From an uncultured Bacteroidales bacterium (GTDB lineage Bacteria > Bacteroidota > Bacteroidia > Bacteroidales > FEN-979), in the NCBI GenBank assembly GCA_903877385.1, contig CAIRDP010000010.1, positions 62,001-126,000 of the forward strand: a stretch of 64,000 nt of DNA, given 5' to 3'. Position numbers and translations under genes: made by a program. The notes below the pieces were generated by a model. It worked only from the letters and a program-made list of their open reading frames with translations. It was not told the origin of the DNA and did no database searches. Shown piece by piece: positions 25,236-34,291 of the stretch (positions are counted from its first letter, which is position 1; each line of letters starts with the position of its first letter).

Positions 25236-26159
25236 TTGGAAGGCCTGGTTATAAAATCGACAGGAAGCTGGATAAGGGTGCGCCTTGAAGACGGCAGCAA
25301 ACTGAATTGCAGGCTTAAAGGGCAGTTCAGGATACAGGACATCAAGCACACTAACCCGGTGGCCATAGGCGACAGGGTGGTCCTGGAACCTGATATTCAG
25401 CACGGGAATGCCGTAATCACCACCATCCACCCGCGTGACAATTATATCATACGCAAAGCGACCAAGCTTTCGAAGGTTTCGCATATTATCGCCGCCAACC
25501 TGGATCATGCATACCTCATCGTGACCCTGGCCGAGCCCCGCACTTCGACAGGGTTCATCGACCGTTTCCTTGTTACCGCCGAAGGCTATTACATCCCGGC
25601 CAGCCTGGTATTCAATAAAACAGACCTTTACACAGCTGAACTCACGAACCTCTACGAAGAGCTGAAAAATATTTATAAGGGTGCAGGTTATACCTGTTAT
25701 GCTGTTTCGGCCCTGAAAGGAACCAACCTTGAGGCCCTGAAATCGGTACTGAAGGGGAGGATCAACCTGTTTGCCGGGCATTCGGGAGCAGGGAAATCGG
25801 CCCTCATCAATGCCATACAACCCGGGCTTGACATCAGGACAGGCGAAATTTCGGAGGTCCACCTTAAAGGCATGCATACCACAACTTTTGCCGAAATGCA
25901 TGAATTGTACGGCGGAGGGTTCATCGTCGACACCCCCGGTATCAGGGAATTCGGCCTGATCGATTTCGAACCGCAGGAGATCCCGAGATGTTTCCCCGAG
26001 ATGGACAGGCTGCTGCAATATTGCCAGTATAAAAACTGCACCCATACGCATGAGCCGGGCTGTGCGGTCAAAAATGCCCTGGACAGGGGGGAGGTCAGCC
26101 ATTTGAGATATAATAGTTATCTTAGCATCCTCAATGATAGCGCGGGACCTTATAAATGA
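25236..26159 (+). CDS. rsgA: Ribosome small-subunit-dependent GTPase A (RsgA)
   Basis: A 307-residue circularly permuted GTPase. It has an N-terminal OB-fold (about 1-75; GDRVVLEPD), then the GTPase motifs in permuted order: G4 NKTDL (about 128), G1 GHSGAGKSALIN (about 182) and G3 DTPGIREFGL (about 231). A C-terminal zinc site follows (CQYKNCTHTHEPGC). It helps the late maturation of the 30S subunit. The start is a TTG at 25236: the codon two triplets upstream is a stop, and the OB-fold begins at once (EGLVIKSTGSWIRV), so no upstream ATG is available. It overlaps the CBS protein gene by 26 bp. Confidence 0.94.
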   Translation: MEGLVIKSTGSWIRVRLEDGSKLNCRLKGQFRIQDIKHTNPVAIGDRVVLEPDIQHGNAVITTIHPRDNYIIRKATKLSKVSHIIAANLDHAYLIVTLAEPRTSTGFIDRFLVTAEGYYIPASLVFNKTDLYTAELTNLYEELKNIYKGAGYTCYAVSALKGTNLEALKSVLKGRINLFAGHSGAGKSALINAIQPGLDIRTGEISEVHLKGMHTTTFAEMHELYGGGFIVDTPGIREFGLIDFEPQEIPRCFPEMDRLLQYCQYKNCTHTHEPGCAVKNALDRGEVSHLRYNSYLSILNDSAGPYK

Positions 26160-26799
26160 CACAATAATAGCCCTGAGACCTAACGACATAGGTTCGGATG
26201 CCCTTGGGCTGATGGATGAGCTCAGGGTTTCCCACCTTCCGGTGGTTGAAGAACTGGAATTAATCGGGCTGATCTCCGATTCCGAAATTTATAACCGGGG
26301 AGAGTTTGACCTGGCTGTGTGGGACGGGAAAGTTGCCCTGAAAAGGCCTTATGTTTATGAGCATCAGCATGTATATGATGTTTTGCTGATGATCTCCGAC
26401 CAGAAACTTACTCTTTTGCCGGTTCTGAATACAAAAAACCAGTACATGGGTGTGATTTCCCTCACCGACCTGGTTCAGAAACTTTCGGCCATCACATCCA
26501 CGAAAAATCCCGGCGGGATCATTGTCCTTGAAGTCAACCAGAAAGATTACCTCCTGACCGAAATTGCGGGAATTGTTGAATCGAACGACTCCAAGATATT
26601 AAGCCTGTACGTTACTTCACATCCTGATTCCACAAAACTTGAAATAACCATCAAGGTCAACCGTGTCGATATCGGCGCATTGCTGCAGACCTTCTCCCGC
26701 TACAATTACCTGGTAAAGGCCAGCTGGTCCAAAGAGGATTCCTTTTCAGATGGATTGCAGGACCGCTTCGATTCCCTGATGAACTACTTAAATATCTGA
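26134..26799 (+). CDS. CBS-pair protein with C-terminal ACT-like part
   Basis: A 221-residue cytosolic protein. Two CBS motifs fill residues about 1-115 (ALGLMDELRVSHLPVVEELELIG and QKLTLLPVLNTKNQYMGVISLTDL), and the remaining 100 residues look like an ACT-type ligand-binding unit (IIVLEVNQKDYLLTEIAGIVES). CBS pairs usually bind adenine nucleotides, so it may sense energy charge or a related ligand. The start overlaps the 3' end of rsgA by 26 bp and its stop lies 3 bp before the BamA-like gene, implying a continuous transcript. Similar CBS genes next to nadK occur in Bacteroidota, but no function follows from that. Confidence 0.82.
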   Translation: MIARDLINDTIIALRPNDIGSDALGLMDELRVSHLPVVEELELIGLISDSEIYNRGEFDLAVWDGKVALKRPYVYEHQHVYDVLLMISDQKLTLLPVLNTKNQYMGVISLTDLVQKLSAITSTKNPGGIIVLEVNQKDYLLTEIAGIVESNDSKILSLYVTSHPDSTKLEITIKVNRVDIGALLQTFSRYNYLVKASWSKEDSFSDGLQDRFDSLMNYLNI

Positions 26800-26802
26800 T
26801 TT

Positions 26803-28236
26803 ATGAGAGGGCCGGCAGCAGCTGTCACCCGCTTGCTGAAACAGGCCCTGGCCCTGCTTTTTCTTGTTTTCATCCTGAACTCCAGGGCCCAGGACCCTTA
26901 TGTGATAGCGGGAACTGTGAGCATTTCGGGGAACCGCCTCACACACCCCAACATCATCCTCCGTGAATTAAAATTCAGGGAAGGCGACAGTCTCATGGTA
27001 GCACGACTTCCGCAGATACTTGCACATGCGAAAGAGAACATTTTCAACACCAGGCTATTCAATTTCGTGACCCTCGACACGGTCATCGACCCGCAGACAA
27101 ACAGGATGAACCTGAACATAGCGGTGATCGAACGATGGTATGCCTGGCCGATACCGTATTTCCAGCTTTCAGACCAGGACATCAACGCATGGCTGCAGAC
27201 CTGGGACTGGACCAAGCTCACGTATGGCATAGACTTTACATTTTTTAATGTGAGGGGAAGGAATGAGACCCTGAAGATAATCACTCACCTGGGATTCAAC
27301 CAGAAATACGGCTTCAACTATAAGATCCCTTATATCAACAGTAAGCAAACCCTGGGTATAAGCTTTGGGGCTGATATGGATCTCAACCACCAGGTGGCTG
27401 TAAATACCCGGAATAACAAGCCTGATTATTACAACGGATCCGGGGCTTATCCGAAGGAACTTACCTATGCGTTCGGGGATTTGCTGCTGAGGCCGAATAT
27501 CTATGTTATTCATACATTCAGGCTTTCTTACAGCCATTATTATTTGCAGGATACCGTATTGCACCAGCCGGGTTTTTCGCTGACTTATAACAACAACCAG
27601 GATTTTATGACATTCTGGTACCAGTATAAGAACGATCACAGGGATGTGCAGTTTTACCCTCTCAGGGGATGGTATTTCGACCTGGAATTCAGCCATTCGA
27701 TGCCATACTGGTTTACACATAATACCTATATCAAGTCACTCTTCCGCAAATATTTCCAGTTCAGCGGGCGATGGTATTACGCATTGTCCCTTCTGGGGAA
27801 GTTAAGCCTGGAATCACAGCAGCCGTATTATCTCCAGAGGGGCCTGGGTTATAACCGGGATTTTGTAAGGGGTTACGAGTATTATGTTGTTGACGGACAG
27901 CATTACCTGTTGTTCAAAGACAACATCAAATTTGCTATTCTTCCTGAAAGGGTTGAGAAGATCAACTTTATCAATACCTCCAAATTCAATACCATTCCCC
28001 TTGCATTATATGCCAACCTATTCGTCGACATGGGCTATGTGTATGCATACAGGCAGAAAGCCTACGGTTTGGATGATGTTTATATTCCCTTCAACACCCT
28101 TCAAAACACCTTTATGATGGGTTACGGACTGGGCCTGGATTTTACCACCTATTATGACATCGTGATCAGTCTTGAAGGATCGTTGAACCTGATGGGCAAA
28201 CCGGGAATTTACATCCATTTCATAGCTCCCATCTAA
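26803..28236 (+). CDS. BamA/TamA-like outer-membrane protein with one POTRA-like domain
   Basis: A 477-residue protein with a signal peptide (LLFLVFILNSRAQ), one POTRA-like module (about 30-125; IAGTVSISGNRLTHPNIILREL) and an Omp85-like barrel of about 350 residues with aromatic-flanked strands, ending YIHFIAPI. It is a paralogue of the gene at 9058, with the same WY/FWW...P...L..NINAWL transition from POTRA to barrel. Presumed role: insertion or translocation at the outer membrane; cargo unknown. It starts 3 bp after the CBS gene, so the pair is probably co-transcribed, which is odd for a cytosolic nucleotide-binding protein and a barrel. Confidence 0.8.
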   Translation: MRGPAAAVTRLLKQALALLFLVFILNSRAQDPYVIAGTVSISGNRLTHPNIILRELKFREGDSLMVARLPQILAHAKENIFNTRLFNFVTLDTVIDPQTNRMNLNIAVIERWYAWPIPYFQLSDQDINAWLQTWDWTKLTYGIDFTFFNVRGRNETLKIITHLGFNQKYGFNYKIPYINSKQTLGISFGADMDLNHQVAVNTRNNKPDYYNGSGAYPKELTYAFGDLLLRPNIYVIHTFRLSYSHYYLQDTVLHQPGFSLTYNNNQDFMTFWYQYKNDHRDVQFYPLRGWYFDLEFSHSMPYWFTHNTYIKSLFRKYFQFSGRWYYALSLLGKLSLESQQPYYLQRGLGYNRDFVRGYEYYVVDGQHYLLFKDNIKFAILPERVEKINFINTSKFNTIPLALYANLFVDMGYVYAYRQKAYGLDDVYIPFNTLQNTFMMGYGLGLDFTTYYDIVISLEGSLNLMGKPGIYIHFIAPI

Positions 28237-28261
28237 GGGTTTTTTGTATCCTTTTTTCCCG

Positions 28262-28269
28262 TATCTTTG
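28262..28269 (+). promoter_or_regulatory. -7 promoter element for nadK (TATCTTTG)
   Basis: TATCTTTGC lies 28 bp before the nadK ATG at 28297, with a TTTG 15 bp farther upstream. Its position supports the ATG at 28297 rather than an upstream TTG at 28267, which would fall within the promoter. Confidence 0.55.
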
Positions 28270-28296
28270 CAAACTATTTTAAAATCAGCCTTTCTG

Positions 28297-29175
28297 ATGA
28301 AATTTGCCGTTTACGGAAAACAGCTGGCTGAAGCGGTTCTACCGCTTTTGCAGACCCTCGTTGAGAAGCTTGAACCTGCCGGCGGGCCTTTGTATTTTTA
28401 TGAACCTTTTTTCAAATCCATTGGGGGAAGACTCAGGTTCAATTCCCTGCCCCTGGTTTTTACCAACCAGGATGACATCCGTGGCAAGGTGGATATTTTA
28501 TTTTCGATAGGGGGTGACGGGACTATGCTTGATGCATTGACCCTGGTGGGGGACTCAGGCATTTTACTTACGGGGATCAATATGGGAAGGCTTGGATTTC
28601 TTTCCAGTATTTCCAGGGAAAAGATAGTGCCGGCCCTGGATGCAATCCTGCAATCCGATTATAAGCTGGATCAGAGGACCCTGCTTAATCTTGAAACTTC
28701 CAACGGTTTGTTTCTCCCTTTTAATTTTGCACTGAATGAAATCACCGTTTACAAGGCAAAGCCCATGTCGATGCTCACCATACAGACCTGGGTCAACGGC
28801 GACTTTCTTAATTCATATTGGGCTGATGGCCTTATTGTTTCCACGCCAACAGGTTCCACAGCCTATTCCCTTAGCTGTACGGGCCCTATTATTGCACCGG
28901 ATGCAGGATCTTTCGTAATTACTCCCATTGCAAGTCATAACCTCACCGTACGGCCTGTGGTCATGAGGGATGACGTCGAGATCAGGATACTTGTAGGCAG
29001 CCAGAATGCCTCTTTCTTCGTGAGCATGGATTCAAGGATCAGGGAGGTTGAAAACCCGCTTGAACTCCTGATCAGGAAAGCAGGGTTCAGGATCAGTCTT
29101 TTAAGGCTGCGGGATGCCTCATTTTTCAATACATTAAGGGATAAGTTGAACTGGGGCCTGGATGTTCGGAATTAG
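28297..29175 (+). CDS. nadK: NAD kinase
   Basis: A 292-residue enzyme making NADP from NAD and ATP. The signatures are GGDGTMLDAL (about 72-81), NMGRLGFLSS, NEITVYK and the substrate loop DGLIVSTPTGSTAYSLS with GP at its end. The start is the ATG at 28297 (MKFAVYGKQLAEAV), placing the promoter element TATCTTTG 28 bp upstream. A TTG ten codons earlier is rejected because it would fall within that promoter. It is followed after about 80 bp by the porG-uppS-bamA-OmpH cluster on the same strand, an arrangement familiar from other Bacteroidota. With nadB at 35418 it is one of two NAD-metabolism genes here. Confidence 0.95.
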   Translation: MKFAVYGKQLAEAVLPLLQTLVEKLEPAGGPLYFYEPFFKSIGGRLRFNSLPLVFTNQDDIRGKVDILFSIGGDGTMLDALTLVGDSGILLTGINMGRLGFLSSISREKIVPALDAILQSDYKLDQRTLLNLETSNGLFLPFNFALNEITVYKAKPMSMLTIQTWVNGDFLNSYWADGLIVSTPTGSTAYSLSCTGPIIAPDAGSFVITPIASHNLTVRPVVMRDDVEIRILVGSQNASFFVSMDSRIREVENPLELLIRKAGFRISLLRLRDASFFNTLRDKLNWGLDVRN

Positions 29176-29254
29176 TTATAATTCTTAACATAAGCCCATC
29201 CAATAAAGTCAGGAATTCAGCGTTAAGATACATTGTTGAAACTCTATATCATTT

Positions 29255-30097
29255 ATGTATAAACTGATGCAAACGGGAAAAAGCAGGTCACCTCTTTCAC
29301 AGGGGTGGGTACAGGCTGTTGCCGTAAGCATCTTCTGGCTCTATGGAAGCTGTCTTTCGGCTCAGGACCTGGAGGTAGGTTTATTCGGAGGTGGAAGCTA
29401 CTACCTTGGTGACCTCAACCCGGGGAAACAGTTTCAGAATTACCAGCTTGCCTATGGGGTTTTGGCAAGGTACGACATCGACGACCGGTGGGCAGTCAAG
29501 CTGAGCGCATACAGGGGAACGGTGAAAGGTAACTCGGAGCAATCGAAATTCCTGCCCGAGAGAGACCTCTCATTTTCAAGTCCTGTGACCGATTTTTCGG
29601 CTGTCGCTGAATTTAATTTCTTTGATTTTTATGTTGGAAGCCGCAAGAACTGGATAACTCCCTATATTTACGCCGGATTTTCGTTTTTCCTTTTTAATCC
29701 TAAAAATGGCAGTGTCGCCTTGAGGGACCTGGGGACTGAAGGGCAGAACGTAGGTTATGAAGGAAGGAAACCTTACAAGACGTATTCTTTCGGGATACCT
29801 TTCGGGCTGGGGGTTAAAATAAGTCTTGCCCGCAGGCTTGGTCTTGCAGTTTTCTGGGAAATGCACAAGACATTCACCGATTATCTTGATGACGTGAGCA
29901 AGACCTATTACCTGGACGGGCGTGCGATCAACAAAGACGACCCTTCCCAGTTACTTTCAGATCCGACCATGAGTTACACACCGGGGATGCAGAGAGGAAA
30001 TTCGAGAAGCAACGACTGGTATTCGTTCAGCGGGGTCACACTGACCTATAAATTTAACCTGGTATCGCGCAGGCGTTGCAGGGATTTAGAACATTAA
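29255..30097 (+). CDS. porG: DUF6089 outer-membrane protein, PorG-like T9SS component
   Basis: A 280-residue protein with a signal sequence ending near LSAQ (residue 36) and a short beta-barrel typical of DUF6089: DLEVGLFGGGSYYLGDLNP, YGVLARYDIDDRWAVKLSAYRG in pieces, then YIYAGFSFFLFNPK, GLGVKISLARRLGL and a final strand GVTLTYKFNLV. PorG of Porphyromonas gingivalis belongs to this family and is an outer-membrane part of the type IX secretion system. The position directly before uppS and bamA is the usual one for this family. T9SS cargo encoded elsewhere in the window agrees with the assignment. It ends 7 bp before uppS. Confidence 0.8.
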   Translation: MYKLMQTGKSRSPLSQGWVQAVAVSIFWLYGSCLSAQDLEVGLFGGGSYYLGDLNPGKQFQNYQLAYGVLARYDIDDRWAVKLSAYRGTVKGNSEQSKFLPERDLSFSSPVTDFSAVAEFNFFDFYVGSRKNWITPYIYAGFSFFLFNPKNGSVALRDLGTEGQNVGYEGRKPYKTYSFGIPFGLGVKISLARRLGLAVFWEMHKTFTDYLDDVSKTYYLDGRAINKDDPSQLLSDPTMSYTPGMQRGNSRSNDWYSFSGVTLTYKFNLVSRRRCRDLEH

Positions 30098-30104
30098 GGG
30101 ATTC

Positions 30105-30881
30105 ATGACCGAAAAAAATTTACAGGAACAGATTGACCGCAAAAAGCTGCCCGCTCATGTAGCTATTATTATGGACGGGAACGGGCGTTGGGCCAAAAAG
30201 CAGGGCTTTGCCCGCACCCTGGGTCATGAGAGGGGAGTGGATTCGGTAAGAAACACTGTAGAAGCTGCAGCAGAGCTTGGCTTAGGTTATCTAACCCTTT
30301 ACGCTTTTTCCACCGAAAACTGGAACCGGCCCAAATATGAAATAGACGCACTGATGCGCATCTTGGTTAAATCCCTGCATAAGGAGATGAAAACCCTGAT
30401 GAAGAATAATATCCGCCTTGAGGCTATTGGCGACCTGGAGAGCCTTCCTTTGGGCAGCCAGAAAGAACTCACCAAATCCATGCAGGCTACTTCAGGCAAT
30501 ACAGGGCTCACCCTTGTGCTTGCATTGAGTTACAGCTCCAGGTGGGAGATCATCGAGGCAGTTAAATCAATTATAAATGAAGTTAAAGACGGCAAACTCG
30601 AGGTCGATAATATAGACGCCGACTGTTTTAACCGTTTTCTTACCACACGTAATATTCCCGAACCTGAATTGCTTATCAGGACAAGCGGTGAATACAGGAT
30701 CAGCAATTTTCTGCTTTGGCAGATTGCATATGCCGAGCTGTATTTTACCCCTGTTTTATGGCCCGATTTTAACAAAGAGGATTTTTATACGGCCATTATT
30801 GATTTCCAGCACAGGGAACGAAGGTTCGGATTGACCAGCGAACAGATCAATAAACTTGAACAAAAAATGCATAGGCGATAG
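30105..30881 (+). CDS. uppS: Isoprenyl transferase (undecaprenyl diphosphate synthase)
   Basis: A 258-residue cis-prenyltransferase that makes the C55 lipid carrier for cell-wall and glycan synthesis. Motifs: HVAIIMDGNGRWAKKQG with the catalytic Asp of MDGNGRWA, GHERGVDSVRN, TLYAFSTENWNRP, and the C-terminal RTSGEYRISNFLLWQIAYAE pattern, which binds the diphosphate and the metal. The length is typical. It begins 7 bp after porG; its TAG precedes the bamA ATG by 1 bp, so porG, uppS and bamA form one operon. Confidence 0.95.
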   Translation: MTEKNLQEQIDRKKLPAHVAIIMDGNGRWAKKQGFARTLGHERGVDSVRNTVEAAAELGLGYLTLYAFSTENWNRPKYEIDALMRILVKSLHKEMKTLMKNNIRLEAIGDLESLPLGSQKELTKSMQATSGNTGLTLVLALSYSSRWEIIEAVKSIINEVKDGKLEVDNIDADCFNRFLTTRNIPEPELLIRTSGEYRISNFLLWQIAYAELYFTPVLWPDFNKEDFYTAIIDFQHRERRFGLTSEQINKLEQKMHRR

Positions 30882-30882
30882 G

Positions 30883-33507
30883 ATGGATAAACGATTTCTG
30901 ATACTCTTCCTGCTTCTTGTTCTTCTCGTGCCTGTGTCAAAGGCCCAGATCACTATCGGCCAGCAGGCCGGATTGGATTACTCCAACCCGAAAGAATACA
31001 TTATTGGCGGGATCACCGTAAGCGGTGTTAAATACCTTGATGCGAATGTCCTGATCATGCTTTCGGGTTTGACGGTCGGTGAAAAGGTCAAGATTCCCAG
31101 TGACAGGATTACCGGCTCGGTGAGGAAACTCTGGGACCAGGGCCTGTTCGAGGATATCCAGATATCCGTAACTAAAATTATCGATAACCAGGTTTTCCTG
31201 GATATCTGGCTTAAAGAAAGGCCGAGGTTGTCGAAATTCCAGTTCAGCGGAATTAAAAAGTCCGATGCTGATGATATCCGCGACAAGATCAGGCTGGTAA
31301 AGGGTGAATATGTTACTGATAACATGATCCTGAAGACCAAGAATATAATCAGGAAGTTTTATACCGATAAGGGCTTTCTCAATGTCCAGATCAACATACA
31401 GCAAAAAAAGGACACCTCTGCGGCCAACGACGTGGTGCTTTATATCAACATCAACAAAAACGAAAGGGTTAAGGTTTACTCCATCAATATCCATGGCAAC
31501 ACCCAGCTAAATCACGAAATGGTGATGGCTGCCATGAAAAAGACCAAGGAAAAAAGCGTGTTCAACCCCATGGACGGGATGAGCGGTATGATCGTTGATG
31601 CCACTACTCACGCAGCTATCCTGGATTTTGATGAAATTGCCAATGACATGGAAAAACAGGGGATGAGCACCATCCGTCTCAGGATATTCAAATCGTCGAA
31701 ATTCATCCCTGAAGATTACGAGGAAGATAAACAGACGTTTATCAAAAAATATAACGCCCTGGGTTACAGGGATGCCAGGATAATAAGGGATTCCATATCG
31801 AAATTTGATGAAAGCAGCATCAATATTGATATCTGGGTCGATGAAGGACCGAAATACTATATCCGCAAAATTTCCTGGGTTGGCAATACCAAGTACCCAT
31901 CGGATGTGCTGAGCCACTTCCTGAAACTCAAAAAAGGAGACGTTTACGACCAGGAAACCCTGGAAACAGCTTTGTCATATAACCCTAACGGGGCTGATAT
32001 CCGTTCACTCTATATGGATGACGGGTACCTGTTCTTCGACGTGGTACCGGTTGAAACAAGGGTTGAAAATGATTCTATTGACCTGGAGATCAGGATGCAT
32101 GAAGGTCCCCAGGCGACCATCAGCAAGGTTACCATCAAGGGAAATACAAAAACAAACGACCATGTTGCGCTTCGCGAAGTTCAGACCAGGCCGGGCCAGC
32201 TCTTCAGCCGCGACAACCTGATCCGTTCGCAACGGCAGCTGGCACAGTTAAAATATTTTGACGCTGAGAAACTGACACCCAATGTAAACCCCAAACCTGA
32301 ACTGGGCCAGGTTGATATTGAATACGGGGTGGAGGAAACTTCTGCCGACCAGATCGAACTTTCGGGAGGTTGGGGTTATGGCAGGATCATAGGTACCCTT
32401 GGTTTGTCGTTCAATAATTTTTCACTCAGGAATATCACCAACTTTAAGGCATGGAGGCCGATCCCTGCCGGGGACGGACAAAAGCTGAGCGTCAGGTTCC
32501 AAACTTACGGGGCGGGGTATTACAGTTATTCATTCTCGTTTACTGAACCCTGGGTCGGAGGTAAAAAGCCACTTGCCCTGAGCCTTTCGTATGTCCATTC
32601 GAGGTATACAAACGGGCTTGCCACAAGCGATCCCCTTTTCGGTTATTTCAAGATCGACGGGATTAGTGTTGGTTTAGGTTCCCAGCTGAAATGGCCTGAC
32701 AATTACTTTACTTTATACCAATCCTTTAATTATAATAAATATACCACCCTGAATTACTCCTCAATATTTACTTTCGGTGGCGGCAACGGTACTTACAATG
32801 CTTTAAGCTATTCCCTTGTGCTTTCAAGGAATTCAGTGGACGCACCCATTTTCCCAAGGAATGGTTCCGAGTTTTCCATTACCGGTGAATTTACACCTCC
32901 CTATTCCTTGTTCCGGGGGAAGGTGGATTACAGTACCATGAGTACGAATGAAAAGTACAAATGGGTTGAGTTCTGGAAATTCAAGTTCAAGGGAGCATGG
33001 TACATCAACCTGATCCAGAAACTGGTGCTTACTCCAAGAATCCAGTTCGGTGTTCTGGGTGCATACAACTATAACCTGGGAATAACACCTTTCCAGAGGT
33101 ATTACCTGGGTGGTGACGGCTTAACAGGATATAATAACATGGACGGAAGGGAACTCATAGGGATGAGAGGCTATGTGAACAATTCTCTCACCCCGGGATA
33201 TCCGAATACTATTCTCGGAGGCGTCACCTATACCAAATATACCCTTGAGCTGCGTTATCCCATTTCGCTGAATCCTTCGGCCACGATTTACGGATTGGCA
33301 TTCCTGGAAGCCGGGAATGACTGGCCTTCGTGGAGGGAATTCAATCCATTTGACGTATACCGTTCGGTGGGTGTCGGGATCAGGGTATTTTTGCCGATGT
33401 TCGGATTGCTGGGACTCGACTGGGGATATGGCCTGGATCCTGTTCCGAATGCACCGGGATCAAATGGCAGCCAGTTCCATTTCTCTATCAATTCATCAAT
33501 TGATTAA
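30883..33507 (+). CDS. bamA: Outer-membrane protein assembly factor BamA
   Basis: An 874-residue Omp85 protein. It has a signal peptide (MDKRFLILFLLLVLLVPVSKAQ), five POTRA-type repeats over about residues 45-465 (for example GITVSGVKYLDANVLIMLSG, YSINIHGNTQLNHEMV, ISWVGNTKYPSDVLSHFLKL and VTIKGNTKTNDHVALREV) and a 16-strand barrel ending HFSINSSID. The start is the ATG at 30883, 1 bp after the uppS stop; an in-frame upstream Met would overlap uppS and precede the signal peptide. It inserts barrel proteins into the outer membrane. It is much longer than the two BamA-like paralogues in this window, which have only one POTRA. Confidence 0.95.
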   Translation: MDKRFLILFLLLVLLVPVSKAQITIGQQAGLDYSNPKEYIIGGITVSGVKYLDANVLIMLSGLTVGEKVKIPSDRITGSVRKLWDQGLFEDIQISVTKIIDNQVFLDIWLKERPRLSKFQFSGIKKSDADDIRDKIRLVKGEYVTDNMILKTKNIIRKFYTDKGFLNVQINIQQKKDTSAANDVVLYININKNERVKVYSINIHGNTQLNHEMVMAAMKKTKEKSVFNPMDGMSGMIVDATTHAAILDFDEIANDMEKQGMSTIRLRIFKSSKFIPEDYEEDKQTFIKKYNALGYRDARIIRDSISKFDESSINIDIWVDEGPKYYIRKISWVGNTKYPSDVLSHFLKLKKGDVYDQETLETALSYNPNGADIRSLYMDDGYLFFDVVPVETRVENDSIDLEIRMHEGPQATISKVTIKGNTKTNDHVALREVQTRPGQLFSRDNLIRSQRQLAQLKYFDAEKLTPNVNPKPELGQVDIEYGVEETSADQIELSGGWGYGRIIGTLGLSFNNFSLRNITNFKAWRPIPAGDGQKLSVRFQTYGAGYYSYSFSFTEPWVGGKKPLALSLSYVHSRYTNGLATSDPLFGYFKIDGISVGLGSQLKWPDNYFTLYQSFNYNKYTTLNYSSIFTFGGGNGTYNALSYSLVLSRNSVDAPIFPRNGSEFSITGEFTPPYSLFRGKVDYSTMSTNEKYKWVEFWKFKFKGAWYINLIQKLVLTPRIQFGVLGAYNYNLGITPFQRYYLGGDGLTGYNNMDGRELIGMRGYVNNSLTPGYPNTILGGVTYTKYTLELRYPISLNPSATIYGLAFLEAGNDWPSWREFNPFDVYRSVGVGIRVFLPMFGLLGLDWGYGLDPVPNAPGSNGSQFHFSINSSID

Positions 33508-33569
33508 TTTTTCAGATGGTGAGATTAAGAAAATGTTATTTAAAAATCAGATCATCAAATATTTAACAT

Positions 33570-34208
33570 ATGAAAAGGTTAGCGTTAATTGCAGTTGCAT
33601 TTTTCATGTTGGTTTCTCTCTCCACCCGGGCGCAGAAATTCGCTTATGTCGACAGCCAGTACATACTGGATAACATTCCTGAATTTGCCGAAGCCCAGGC
33701 CCAGCTTGACGAATTAAGCCTGCAATGGCAAAAGGAGATAGATGCGAAATTTTCGGAAGTGGATAAAATGTACAAGGAATTCCAGGCCCAGGCCGTCCTT
33801 CTTCCCGAAGATATGAAAAAGAAAAAGGAACAGGAGATTGTTGATACCGAGAAAGAAGCTAAAAACCTTCAGAAAACCAGGTTCGGAAAAGACGGCGACC
33901 TGTTTAAAAAAAGACTGGAGTTTGTGAAGCCTATCCAGGAGAAAATATACAACGCCATACAGGATATTGCCACAAGCAACAATTACGCAGTAGTCTTTGA
34001 TAAGGGCGGAAGCCTGTCGATTTTATTTGCAAATCCAAAATACGACATCAGTGATGAAGTCCTTGATAAACTTGGAGCCAGCCTTTCGGGCCGAAAGGGT
34101 AAAGGAAGCAAGGCTAGTGATAACAGCGGAGCCAAGCCATCCGATACCGGCGGAGGCAAGTCAACGGATACCGGAGGAAGCGGTACAGACAAGAGCGGAA
34201 AAAAATAA
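33570..34208 (+). CDS. OmpH/Skp-family periplasmic chaperone with Ser/Gly-rich tail
   Basis: A 212-residue protein with a signal peptide (to RAQ, about 21) and an OmpH/Skp core (about 25-170): FAYVDSQYILDNIPEFAEAQ, then a long charged coiled coil and the returning strand NYAVVFDKGGSLSILF. Skp-type trimers carry unfolded outer-membrane proteins to BamA, encoded just upstream. Unlike the neighbour at 34292 it ends in a low-complexity tail of about 40 residues rich in Ser, Gly, Asp, Thr and Lys (GRKGKGSKASDNSG through SGKK). The tail is probably disordered; its use is unknown. Confidence 0.88.
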   Translation: MKRLALIAVAFFMLVSLSTRAQKFAYVDSQYILDNIPEFAEAQAQLDELSLQWQKEIDAKFSEVDKMYKEFQAQAVLLPEDMKKKKEQEIVDTEKEAKNLQKTRFGKDGDLFKKRLEFVKPIQEKIYNAIQDIATSNNYAVVFDKGGSLSILFANPKYDISDEVLDKLGASLSGRKGKGSKASDNSGAKPSDTGGGKSTDTGGSGTDKSGKK

Positions 34209-34245
34209 GCAGCCGCCCTATAGTTTGGCATTCAGGAAATTTTAA

Positions 34246-34253
34246 TAATTTTG
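34246..34253 (+). promoter_or_regulatory. Promoter for second OmpH gene (-7 TAATTTTG, -33 TTTG)
   Basis: TAATTTTG is preceded by TTTG at 34224-34227 with an 18-bp spacer, one of the best full matches to the Bacteroidota promoter in this window. It lies 38 bp before the ATG at 34292, so this OmpH gene can be expressed apart from bamA. Confidence 0.6.
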
Positions 34254-34291
34254 CAGTCCCAATAAGAGTATAAACCATTTAATAGCACAAA

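Noticed and set aside
25191-26189. Open frame of 332 codons on the minus strand
   Set aside because: It is fully antisense to rsgA, whose GTPase and zinc motifs are unmistakable, and shows no protein features.
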